Assembly (NCBI GenBank): GCA_026936335.1
Contig: JAPMXV010000022.1
Coordinates: 1-64,000, forward strand
Direction of reading: 5' to 3'
Length of the DNA stretch: 64,000 bases
Source: Mantamonas sphyraenae
Taxonomy: Eukaryota > CRuMs > Mantamonadidae
Positions 10,768 through 19,428 of this stretch are shown one piece after another. Made by a program: the position numbers and the translations under genes. Below the pieces are notes generated by a model. The model ran no database searches, was not told the origin of the DNA, and worked only from the letters and a program-made list of their open reading frames with translations. Each line of letters starts with the position of its first letter. The first letter of the stretch is position 1.

Positions 10768-10797
10768 ACATCCACATCCACGCTGTATTCCTCACCC

Positions 10798-13700
10798 TCA
10801 CCTCTTCCCAATTGCCATCATCGCCCTGTGCACAAGCAGCCCTTCCACAATCTCCTTCTTCACCATCCTCACCGCCCTCCTGTGTTCCTGATTGTGCACC
10901 GACCTCTTGCCCGGCACCACCACCTCCCTGCTGCTGTTGTTCCCGGTGTTCCCGCTCCCATCCTCCTCCTTGCTCTTCTTCTTCCTCCTCTTCTTTTCCT
11001 TCTTCACCGTTTCCTCTTCCACTGCCTGCTTGCCCTCCTCCTCTCGCTTCCTCTCCTCCCGCTCCCTCTCCACCCGCTCCCTCTCCTTCCGCCCGGCCTC
11101 CCGCACACGCTCAAACTCCCGCTTCCCGGCCTCCATCATCGCCCGGTGCACAATGTCATCCATCACCAACCCCTTCACCATCCGCACCACCCGCCTGTGC
11201 TCCCGGTTCAGATTCGATCCCTTGCTCGGCAGAAATTCAGACTCCTCCACTGCCGTCGCCACCACCTTCTTCTTCCTCCGCTTCTTCTCCTTCTTCACCT
11301 GCACCTCCTCCGCCACTGGCTTCTCCTCTTCCCGCTTCCTCTCTTCCCGCGCCCTCTCCTGCCGCTCCCGCTCCAGCTGCATCCTCTGCCTCCTCCCCGC
11401 TTCCCTCACGCGCTCAAATTCCTTTTTGCCCACCTCCATCATCGCACGATGCACAATCTCGTCCACCACCAGGCCCTTCACCATACGCGCTACCCTCGCA
11501 CTGCCCTTCTTTGCGCTCACTCCTCCCCCGCCCACTGCCACTGCCTTTCTGCTCTTTCCACGTCGCTTCCACTCCCGTCGCCCCACCTCCAGCATCACCT
11601 CGTGCAGCACCTCGTCCACCACAAGCCCTCTCACCATCCCATACACCTTGCGGTACTCCCGCGTGACCCCCTTGCCCCTCTTCTCTCCACTGTACGCACT
11701 GTACCCCTTCCGCGGCGACCCCCGTTCCTTCCGTTCCTTCTCCTTGCGCATTCTTGCGTTTCGAGCACGCACTTCTTCCATCGCCACACGCTCCTTCTCC
11801 CGAGCCTCCTCCTCTTCACGTGCCTTTCGTGCACGCAGCTCCTCCCCGCGCCGCGCCGCCTCCTCGATGTCCTTGTCCACAATGTTTGGCAGCCGCACAC
11901 CACCCCCTCCTCCACCCACCACGCGGTCCACGATCGCGTCCCGTTCCACACTCCGGTAATCCACGCTTTGCCCCTCCAGACCCAGGCCGTGCATCTCCAG
12001 GATGGCCCGAAATCCCCCGGCTCCCTCGCGCGCCGCGAACCGCACATACCCCACCGCCCGCTCGTTCGCCCCACCCACCAGCCGTGCCACAAGCTCCAAC
12101 GCAAGCACCTGCTTCACACGCACCCCGTCCTCTTCCCACCCGCCTCGCTCCATTCGCCACCGCAACTCCTCGTGCACACACACCCCCAGCCGCACCAGCC
12201 GCTCCCCGTACACAGGGAACCTGTCTGCGAGCAACACCAGCACCATGGCCACCAGTCTCCCATGCCACGCATCCGACACCGCATGCCCTGCCACTCCCTC
12301 CACCATCTCTCCTGCCAGCTCCTCGCTCATCGTAGGGTGCTTCGCCATCGCAAGCAGAACATCGCAGTCCAGCGCGTCCACCCCTCCCTTGTCCAGCGCC
12401 GCAACCACAGGCCCCACAAGCAGCTTCACCGGAAGCACTGCCTGCTGCTCAAGCAGCAGCGCAAAGTTGCTCCGCACATAGTCCGACACCGCAGGCTGGC
12501 CCCGCTGCTCCACCATCGCAAATATCAGAAACTTGAACAGAAACGGCGCGTACGAGTCTGCCAGCGGCGCAAACGTGTGCAGCAGGTGGAACAGGCACGC
12601 CAACGTCGTCAGTTGCAGCGTCTCTGAACGTGCGCGCGACCCGCTCTTCAGCGCCTCGAAAATAGACAGCACCACGTGCGCGTCCTCCTGCACCGCCACA
12701 CGAAACACAGCCCACAGGTCCGACAGTAACATCAGCGCCGCCACACGTGTCTCGTCTCCGTACGCAGACCCGGCGTACTTGATTCCGTACTCCACTAGCA
12801 CCTCCAGCGCTCCCTCCTGCGCAAGCTCCGACCGCGCGGGCTTCGAGTCTGCCAGCGGTTCAATCAGCTCGTTCACAAACACCAGAAAGTCGCACGGCTG
12901 CCGAAACGCTGCCGGCAGGTGCCGTGCAAACAGACGCACAAAGTTGCCCGACGCAAACGTCTCAATCACAGGCACCAGCGCAAGTTTCGTGTCCAGATGC
13001 CGACGCACGCAAATCAGGATGCTCGGAATGCCCCCCGACGCAGACACCAGCCAACGGTACGCCGCGCTCTGCGCACGCTCAGACCCTTCGTGCACAAACT
13101 GGTGGCCCAGCCGCGCAAAGATCCGGCACGCCCACAGCGCCACTTCCGGATTCCGCGACAAGAACGCGCTCTGCAGCACAGACAGCACCTCTCCGATTCC
13201 TCCAGGCTCCTCCACCAGCAGCGTGCCCAGTTCAGCCACCTTTTGGAACGTCGCATACAGAAACCCGTTCACCAGCGTGTACTTGCTCTTCTTCAGCCCG
13301 TAAATCAGGATTTTCTGCAGATTCGGCACATCCGTCGTCACCAGCGCCATCGCTTGCTCCTCGGGGATGTCCAGGCTCCCGGCAAGCAGCCGTGCCACAT
13401 GCTCCAGCGCCTCCCCAGAATGCCTGCTCGACGGCGACGGCGACGGCGTCATTGTGCCTGTAGACCCCACCGGCGACATTGACGAAAACGCAAAGGCCAG
13501 CAACGGCGACGACGACGACGATCCGCCCCCGCCCGCTTCCTCGCCCTCCTCGGGACTGCTCTCTACGCGCCCCACCGCCTGGCCCTTCTTTTCCACCGGT
13601 TTCAGGTTGCCCATCTGCTGTTGAATGTACAAGTCGTCCAGAAACTCCACCAGAATGTCCGTGTCCCCACCCAAGATCATCTGAAGCAGCTCCTGGTCGA

Positions 13701-14250
13701 TGTCAATCCCAAACCGATCCAGCACATCCGACAGCGCCGACCAGTTGTATGCCGCCACAGCTTGGCTGTCCTTGTCGTCCGACAGCGTCTTTGGATCCAC
13801 CTTGCGCATCCCGTACGTCGACGCTGTAACGGTCGGCAGTGCCCGCCGCCCCCACGCGTCAGTACATGCCCTCCTGCCCGCATCCGCCCCTCCCACGCCC
13901 CACACACATACCAATGGTGTTCATCAGGTCCAGGATAAGCGATCCGTTCAGCAGCTGGTTGGCTGTAACCCGGCCCCGTTCGCCGCGAAAACCACACTCC
14001 CGCAGTGTCAGCCCACTTTGCACTTCCTCACCCACCCCACGCCCTCTTCTCTCCACCTCCCTTCCCTGCCTGCCCCTCCTTCCTCTCCCGCCGGGTTGTT
14101 CTTGTCCCACCGCGGCCCAAGTCCGCCATTCTGCAACCTACTTGTTCGCACCGACAACGTCACGTGCTCCTGACTCGCTTTGCGCACAGAAGACGGCAGC
14201 AGCACCTTGTTGTCTACAAGCCACCCGTACACAGCCTTGGAAATAATCAT
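10798..14250 (-). CDS. CH-like/armadillo-type protein with four C-terminal RMVKGLVVDE repeats
   Basis: The model is exon 1 14250-14142, exon 2 13962-13912 (51 nt) and exon 3 13823-10798, about 1061 residues. Phases match across both junctions, with donors GTAGGT and GTATGT and TTACAG acceptors. An upstream coding exon is not excluded. Residues about 1-120 (SKAVYGWLVDNKVLL, NGSLILDLMNTI, YNWSALSDVLDRFGI, LVEFLDDLY) look like a calponin-homology fold of the NN-CH kind seen in cytoskeletal and ciliary proteins. The central 600 residues are helical ARM/HEAT-like sequence. The last 300 residues are Lys/Arg/Glu-rich coiled coil containing four copies of a roughly 24-residue motif. Examples are RMVKGLVVDEIVHRAMMEVG and RMVRGLV variants, separated by basic linkers. 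Cytoskeletal or ciliary scaffolding is an inference. Confidence 0.75.
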
Positions 14251-14339
14251 CCACGTGGGAACCTTTGATGTTGAAACAAACAAACTTTTCTTGGCCGGCC
14301 GGCCGGCGCCGTTTTGCCCTCCTCTCTCTCACACACCCT

Positions 14340-15323
14340 TCACTCCTCCGAAGGCCACATCACCTTGCTCACACAGTCCCGTGTGATTCCCACCAACGTC
14401 TGACACTGTGGATGCCCCGCCCCATGCTCCTGCACGCACGCCTGCGCCGCCTCAATCTGCGCCCTGCAAACCCGCTGAATCTCCGGCAAGACCTTGGCCT
14501 TCACACAGGCATGGTACGCCTTTTCCAACGCCTCGCAATTCGTCCCAACCATGTCCTGAAACTGGGCCCGGCACGCAATCACTTTCTTCTTCTCTTCCAC
14601 GCACTCCTCGCTCATCTCTCTCGCAACAACCACACGCTGCGTGCCCCGGCGCGACCCCCTCCACCTTCTTTACCGCCACACACCCCCGCCTCCACCCAAC
14701 GCCTCTCCCACACACTGTTCCGTCCTCCGCAGCGCCTCGTCACACAGGCCCGATGCCTCCCCGTACCGTTCCAGACACTTGGCCAGCTGGCCCAACTCCG
14801 TATGGCACTCGCGCACAACCACCTTTTGTGCATGCGCCTTGACGCACTCTACATACACCTCTTCCTCGTCTGTGCAGCTCCCGTCCCGCTGGCATGCCAC
14901 CAGCGCGCTCTCTTGCCTGCGGCAGCTCATGCTTCTTTCTCTCCCGAAACGCACGTGTGCAGCGCCTTGAGCACTTCCCCACACTGTTCTGCCGACTCCT
15001 TGTGTTCCACAAGACACTTTTCCACCCGCTTGATCTTCAGCAGGCACGCCTCTGCCCTCTCTTGCCGATACACCTCGCTTGCTTCCCGAAACGCCTTTCG
15101 CTCCACTCGGCACTCGCTGTACCACGTCGAACGATGAGCACGGATGCACCTTTGCAGCGCCGACTCACTTGGTGAAACTTTCTGGGACGAGATGGTGCCC
15201 ACGCAAACGACAAACCTGAATTTGGCTGCCCCGCGCGGCTCGCGCTCTCTCTTCGCTCCCTCTTCATTCCTCCTCCCGCTCTCGACTCGGACTCACGCCG
15301 CCTAGCAACGCCAACCTCGGCAT
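14340..15323 (-). CDS. Poly-CX9C (tandem CHCH-like) protein with a frame break
   Basis: The best model is exon 1 15323-15297 (MPRLALLGG), exon 2 15181-14712 and exon 3 14636-14340. Donors GTGAGT and GTGGGA and acceptors GTCCCAG and ACGCAG keep phase. The product is a chain of ten C-x9-C helices, for example CLLKIKRVEKC, CHTELGQLAKC and CEALEKAYHAC, joined by 5-12 residue linkers. That equals five twin-CX9C (CHCH) hairpins. Single twin-CX9C proteins are normally small mitochondrial intermembrane-space proteins oxidised by MIA40. Within exon 2 the frame ends at TGA 14929-14927, and the continuing sequence lies in another frame starting at ATG 14930. Cysteine spacing stays regular across the join. 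A one-base assembly error, -1 frameshifting, a tiny intron or a decayed gene are all possible. Confidence 0.65.
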
Positions 15324-15367
15324 GCGCAGGCTGGACATCCTCGAAAGTCCACTTTCCCCGCACACGC
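15320..15367 (-). other. Stem-loop downstream of the AhpD-like stop (SECIS search region)
   Basis: On the minus strand, GCGTGTGCGGG (15367-15357) can pair fully with CCTGCGCATGC (15330-15320), allowing three G-U pairs. It encloses a 26-nt region that has its own TGGAC/GTCCA pairing. It begins about 35 bases past the AhpD-like stop codon, where a SECIS would be expected. However, I cannot find the ATGA...GA quartet or the AA apical motif of a canonical SECIS in it. It is recorded as a structure, not as a SECIS. Confidence 0.35.
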
Positions 15368-15401
15368 GTCCTGGGTCTCCAAGCGTTCCACATCCCCCTC
15401 C

Positions 15402-16001
15402 TCAGACCTCCACCTCCACCTCCTCCCCCTCCTCCTTCCCCTCTCCCTCCTCCTCATCATACTCCCCATTATACTGCACTCTCAGCGCGTTGTTTGTCCA
15501 GTTCAGCAAGTTGATGAACCCCACCAACACCGTCAACTCCACGATCTCCTCGTCGCTGAACAACGCCTGCATCCCACGGAACATCTTGTTCCCCACACGC
15601 CCCAAACTGTCCTCGTACACAGCCTCTGCATACCGCAGCGCCGCGTCTTCCCGCTCCGTGTGCAGCTCGCTGGACTCCAGCGACTCGATCTCTTCGAGCG
15701 CGATTCCAAGCGACTGCATGATGGACCGGTGCGCCCCGGTTCAGAACTGACAATTGTTCAACTCGCTGATCCTCATAATCACCTTTTCCTTGATCCCGCG
15801 CTCCAGCAGCCCGCCCGGGTACACACCTTTGCCCGACGCAGCGAAAAACTCCAAGATCTCCGGCCGCAACGCAAACATCTGCAGCATCTCCACAGGCATC
15901 TTGCCTTTCTTCATCAGCTCCCGCGACTCATCAAACGCCCCGTGGTCTTCCACGCTGTCCAGCGTCTTCTTCAGCTGTTCTGCATCGATGGACACCCGCA
16001 T
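15402..16001 (-). CDS. AhpD-like alkylhydroperoxidase, probable selenoprotein (C-x-x-Sec)
   Basis: The frame from ATG 16001 reads 86 codons to an in-frame TGA at 15743-15741. It then continues in the same frame without another stop to TGA at 15404-15402, 200 codons in all. The junction reads ELNNCQF-TGA-TGAHRSIMQ. AhpD/carboxymuconolactone decarboxylase family enzymes carry an E..NxCxxC..AH active site, so the TGA falls exactly on the second catalytic cysteine (residue 87; Cys84 is retained). Downstream sequence is also family-like (ALRYAEAV, LFSDEEIVELTVLVGFINLLNWTNNAL) and ends in an acidic tail. The simplest reading is UGA-encoded selenocysteine in a thiol peroxidase, as known for some bacterial and algal AhpD-like proteins. 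No canonical SECIS was found by eye. It is divergent from the ankyrin gene, 211 bp away. Confidence 0.82.
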
Positions 16002-16212
16002 GCCGCTCCTTTCTCGTGCCTCCCACCTCGCACTCCATGGCCAGCACACACACAAACTCCAAACTCCCCTCCTAATCCATCGACTGCACCCCCCCAGCAC
16101 CTTCTCCAACCACAGCTCAACTCACCTCCCACGCCGACCCAAACTTTTTCTTCTCCACCCACCCAAAACATTCTCCCCCCCCGTCTCCCAGCTCCCCCCC
16201 CCCGTTGTCTCC

Positions 16213-17637
16213 ATGTCCCTCTCGCAAGCCTGCTTCGACGGTGACACCGCTCTCGTCGCCCAACACATCCAAGCCGGCGCAGAAATCGACACTCCTCTCG
16301 ACCTCTCGTTCCCCGTCCTTCAACCACCCTCCCCGTCCTCCCCGCTCTCTATCCAATGGGACAAACCCTCCTCCTCCTCTTCCTTCTGGACTCCACTTCA
16401 CATCGCCGCTGCCCGTGGCCACGTTCCGCTCCTTGCCTACCTCCTCTCCCTCTCGCAAACTCCATCCCTCTCCTCCACCACCACCTCCTCCCCGTCCTAC
16501 CACCCTCTCCATCTCGCCGTCATTGAGCAACACACACAATCCATCCAGCTCCTTCTCGAAGCAGGAGCCCCTGTCGACGCTCCCACCCCGCAAGATTCCT
16601 TCACCCCTCTTCACCTCGCCGTCTGCTGTCCAGACTCCACCAACTCCACCATCCTCCTCGAGCACGGCGCTTCTGTTGACCATGAGGCCGCCGACATGAA
16701 AACACCCCTCATGCGTGCTTCCCTCATGGGACACCTTGACACCGTCCAAGTTCTCCTCGACCACGGCGCCACAGTCGACTACACCTGCTTCAAGCACCTC
16801 ACTGCCCTCTCCTGGGCTGCCTCCATCATGGACAACGGTCCCGTCGTCCGCCTCCTCACCCAACACGGCGCAACCCTCGACGCAGGCGCACCGGTCAACC
16901 TCTCCTGGTCCCTCCTCATGATGGCCTCTCACATGGGCAATCTCGACGTCGTCCACGCCTTGCTCGATGCTGGTGACGACCCTGACCCAAACCCATCCCA
17001 CCGCCTCGATCGCAGCTCCCCCATCACCGTCGCTGCCCAGGCCGGCCAGCTGGACGTCCTCGAATCTCTCCTTCTCGCACGCACGTCTTCCTCACCACAC
17101 AAAGGCACCCCGCTCGCCCCACTCCTCTTCCAAGCTGCCCAGCGCGATGACATGCCTCTCTTTGCCGTCCTCTCGACGCACCATGGCCCGGACTCAGAAC
17201 TGACTCTTCAACTCGCCGAGTACGGCCACACCAACGCCATCCGCCACCTCCTCGACCACGGAATGGACCCGAACGAGCAAGGCTTTCGCGTCCTCCCCTC
17301 TGCCTGCGCAGAAGGCAACCTCAATCTCGTCCAACTCCTCCTCGAACACGGCGCAGACCCAAATCTCACCGATTCCTGGTCTTGCCTCCACTCTGCCGCT
17401 GCAGAGGGCTACACTCAAATCGTCTACCTCCTCCTGCAAGCAGGCGCAGATGTCCATGCTGTTCAAGACCAAGACTCCCATCACCAAACCGCCCTCGAGG
17501 CCAATCTTCACTGGATCCGCCGCACCCAGGTCATCCTCGAGCTCGCTTCCTTCGGCGCCGATCTCAACGCCTGTTCCTCCGACGACCGCAAGTGGATAGC
17601 CTCCTCCCTCGGCCACGACGACACGGACCACACATAA
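16213..17637 (+). CDS. Ankyrin-repeat protein
   Basis: A single-exon gene of 474 residues. The ATG at 16213 (MSLSQACFDGDTALVAQHI) is chosen because upstream in-frame sequence is the low-complexity C-rich leader between divergent genes. About twelve ankyrin repeats fill the protein (TPLHIAAARGHVPLLAYLL, TPLHLAVCC, TPLMRASLMGHLDTVQVLL, LVQLLLEHGADPNLTD). It has no signal peptide, membrane segment or catalytic domain. Ankyrin arrays are protein-binding scaffolds; the partner is unknown. The stop is 57 bp from the next same-strand start. Confidence 0.9.
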   Translation: MSLSQACFDGDTALVAQHIQAGAEIDTPLDLSFPVLQPPSPSSPLSIQWDKPSSSSSFWTPLHIAAARGHVPLLAYLLSLSQTPSLSSTTTSSPSYHPLHLAVIEQHTQSIQLLLEAGAPVDAPTPQDSFTPLHLAVCCPDSTNSTILLEHGASVDHEAADMKTPLMRASLMGHLDTVQVLLDHGATVDYTCFKHLTALSWAASIMDNGPVVRLLTQHGATLDAGAPVNLSWSLLMMASHMGNLDVVHALLDAGDDPDPNPSHRLDRSSPITVAAQAGQLDVLESLLLARTSSSPHKGTPLAPLLFQAAQRDDMPLFAVLSTHHGPDSELTLQLAEYGHTNAIRHLLDHGMDPNEQGFRVLPSACAEGNLNLVQLLLEHGADPNLTDSWSCLHSAAAEGYTQIVYLLLQAGADVHAVQDQDSHHQTALEANLHWIRRTQVILELASFGADLNACSSDDRKWIASSLGHDDTDHT

Positions 17638-17694
17638 CCAGCACCCCCAAAACCCGCGCCACTTCACCCAACACACACTCGCTCCCTTCCACCC

Positions 17695-19287
17695 ATGCAT
17701 CCACGCCCCTCGATCCTTGTGGTTGCTCTCTTCCTCTCCTTCCTCTGCACCCAATCCCTCCAAGCCGTCTCGGCTTCTGTGGCCCCCGTCCCGCGCACAG
17801 AATCCACGCGCTTCACCCTCTTGCACATCACAGACCTCCACGGCTGGATCAACGCCCATCCGCACAACGCCACCCTCAACACCGACTTGGGCGACTTTGC
17901 CTCTCTCGTCACCCACATGCGCGCAAACGCTGCAGACGCAGGTGAAGAGTTCCTCCTCCTCGACACCGGCGACCTCATCGAAGGAACGGGCCTCTCCGAC
18001 GCGACCCCCGTCCACGGCCAGCACATCTTTGAGGCTGTCGAACGCATCAAGTACGACGGCATGACCATTGGCAACCACGACATCGGCCACGAAACCACCG
18101 TCGAGCTCATGTCCCGGCCTGGGGGCTTCATTCAGCAAAAGGGCGCCTCCTACGTCACCAGCAACAGCAAGCTCACTTCCGGTGCCCTCGGCAAGCCCTT
18201 CACCGTCCTCACCACCGCCCTCGGCCACCGCATCCTCCTTCTCGGCAACATCTTTGCCTTTGATCAAAACGCAAACGACACCACCATCACCGATCCTCGC
18301 CAGTCCGTCGACTCTCCGGCCTTTGCCCAAGCCATGGCCCAGCCAAACATCGACCTCGTCATCTCCATGAACCACATCGATCCTCAGGCACAGCGTGACC
18401 AGCTCCTTCCTCAGCTAGGTGCCATCCGCAAGCACCACCCGTCCATGCCCGTCGTCCTCCTCTCCGGCCACCGCCACGTCCTCTACTTTGAGCAGTACGA
18501 CGACCAGGCCTTTACCCTCGAAAGCGGCAAGTACTTTGAGCACATCGGCCTCATCCACTTTACATACACTCCCGGTAAGGGCATCTCCGCCCTCTCCACA
18601 CACTGGTACGAAACCACCCTCGACAACTTCCTCGACCTCGCCGGCACCCCGTCCCGCCAGACCTTTGACACTCCGCTCGGCGCCGCCATCAAGGCAGACA
18701 TTGCCCAGTGGTTCAAGGAGCTCGACCTTGGCAAGGTCTACGGCTGTGCACCCCACACCTATGACCCAGACCTGCCCGTCGACCAGCCCGACAGCTTCTA
18801 CGGCCTCTGGGTCGACAGTGTCATGCCCTACATCTATTCCACCGTCCACAACGAGACAAACGTGCCCTTTGGCTTCACAAACACCGCCTCCCTCCGCACC
18901 CCACTCTACAAGGGCAAAGTCGACAAGAACGACCTCTTCTCCATCTCTCCCTTTGCCGACTCCTACGCTGCCTTTCCCAACGTCTCTGGCTCCCAGCTCA
19001 CCGCTCTTATCGACGCCGTCAAGAACGCCACCGACGCAGACGCCTACGGCTCCCGCTGCGGCTCTCCCACCCGCCAGGACGGCCTCGGTGCCTGGGCCTG
19101 GAGCCAGATGCCCATCAAGCCCGACGCCACCTACGACATCGTGGCCGCACAGTACGACTGCTTCATGCTTCGCAAGGTCCTCGTCGTCCTCTTTCCCAAC
19201 CGCCCCTGGAACGCACTCCCCTACGCCACGGACATCTCCTCCACCCAAGCCCTCGCCCTCTTCGTCACCAACGAATGGCCCTGCTGA
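17695..19287 (+). CDS. Secreted or vacuolar calcineurin-like metallophosphoesterase, 5'-nucleotidase family
   Basis: A single-exon gene of 530 residues. A clear signal peptide (MHPRPSILVVALFLSFLCTQ to about residue 27) is followed by a metallophosphoesterase domain. Its metal-site motifs are in order: HITDLHGW (D-x-H), LLDTGDLIEG (GD), MTIGNHDIGH (GNHD) and VLLSGHRHVL (GHxH). The C-terminal half resembles the 5'-nucleotidase C-terminal domain. The arrangement recalls the fungal YHR202W-type enzymes. Likely role: phosphate release from nucleotides or other phosphoesters in the secretory/vacuolar space; the substrate is not deducible. No GPI-type hydrophobic C-terminus is present. Confidence 0.88.
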   Translation: MHPRPSILVVALFLSFLCTQSLQAVSASVAPVPRTESTRFTLLHITDLHGWINAHPHNATLNTDLGDFASLVTHMRANAADAGEEFLLLDTGDLIEGTGLSDATPVHGQHIFEAVERIKYDGMTIGNHDIGHETTVELMSRPGGFIQQKGASYVTSNSKLTSGALGKPFTVLTTALGHRILLLGNIFAFDQNANDTTITDPRQSVDSPAFAQAMAQPNIDLVISMNHIDPQAQRDQLLPQLGAIRKHHPSMPVVLLSGHRHVLYFEQYDDQAFTLESGKYFEHIGLIHFTYTPGKGISALSTHWYETTLDNFLDLAGTPSRQTFDTPLGAAIKADIAQWFKELDLGKVYGCAPHTYDPDLPVDQPDSFYGLWVDSVMPYIYSTVHNETNVPFGFTNTASLRTPLYKGKVDKNDLFSISPFADSYAAFPNVSGSQLTALIDAVKNATDADAYGSRCGSPTRQDGLGAWAWSQMPIKPDATYDIVAAQYDCFMLRKVLVVLFPNRPWNALPYATDISSTQALALFVTNEWPC

Positions 19288-19377
19288 AAATGAGATTCAA
19301 ACTTCGAGGGGACATTGAGTGACGTTGTCGCGCACAGTGGCGTGCTGCAGCCTGGGGAGAACGAATGGCCCTGCTGA
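19270..19377 (+). repeat. 18-bp direct repeat spanning the stop codon of the phosphoesterase gene
   Basis: The sequence AACGAATGGCCCTGCTGA, which includes the terminal codons and stop of the metallophosphoesterase gene, occurs at 19270-19287 and again at 19360-19377. The spacing is exactly 90 bp. Flanking sequences differ. It may be a remnant of a local duplication or a 3' processing signal. Confidence 0.8.
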
Positions 19378-19428
19378 CCTCCTCCTGCCCAATGAATCCC
19401 AAACAAACTCCCGTCCCCTCCCAAAACA

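Noticed and set aside
15700-15760. A 38-nt intron (donor GTCAGT, acceptor CATGCAG) removing the in-frame TGA of the AhpD-like gene
   Set aside because: Removing it would shift the frame relative to the clearly conserved downstream sequence, and it would delete the active-site His region.
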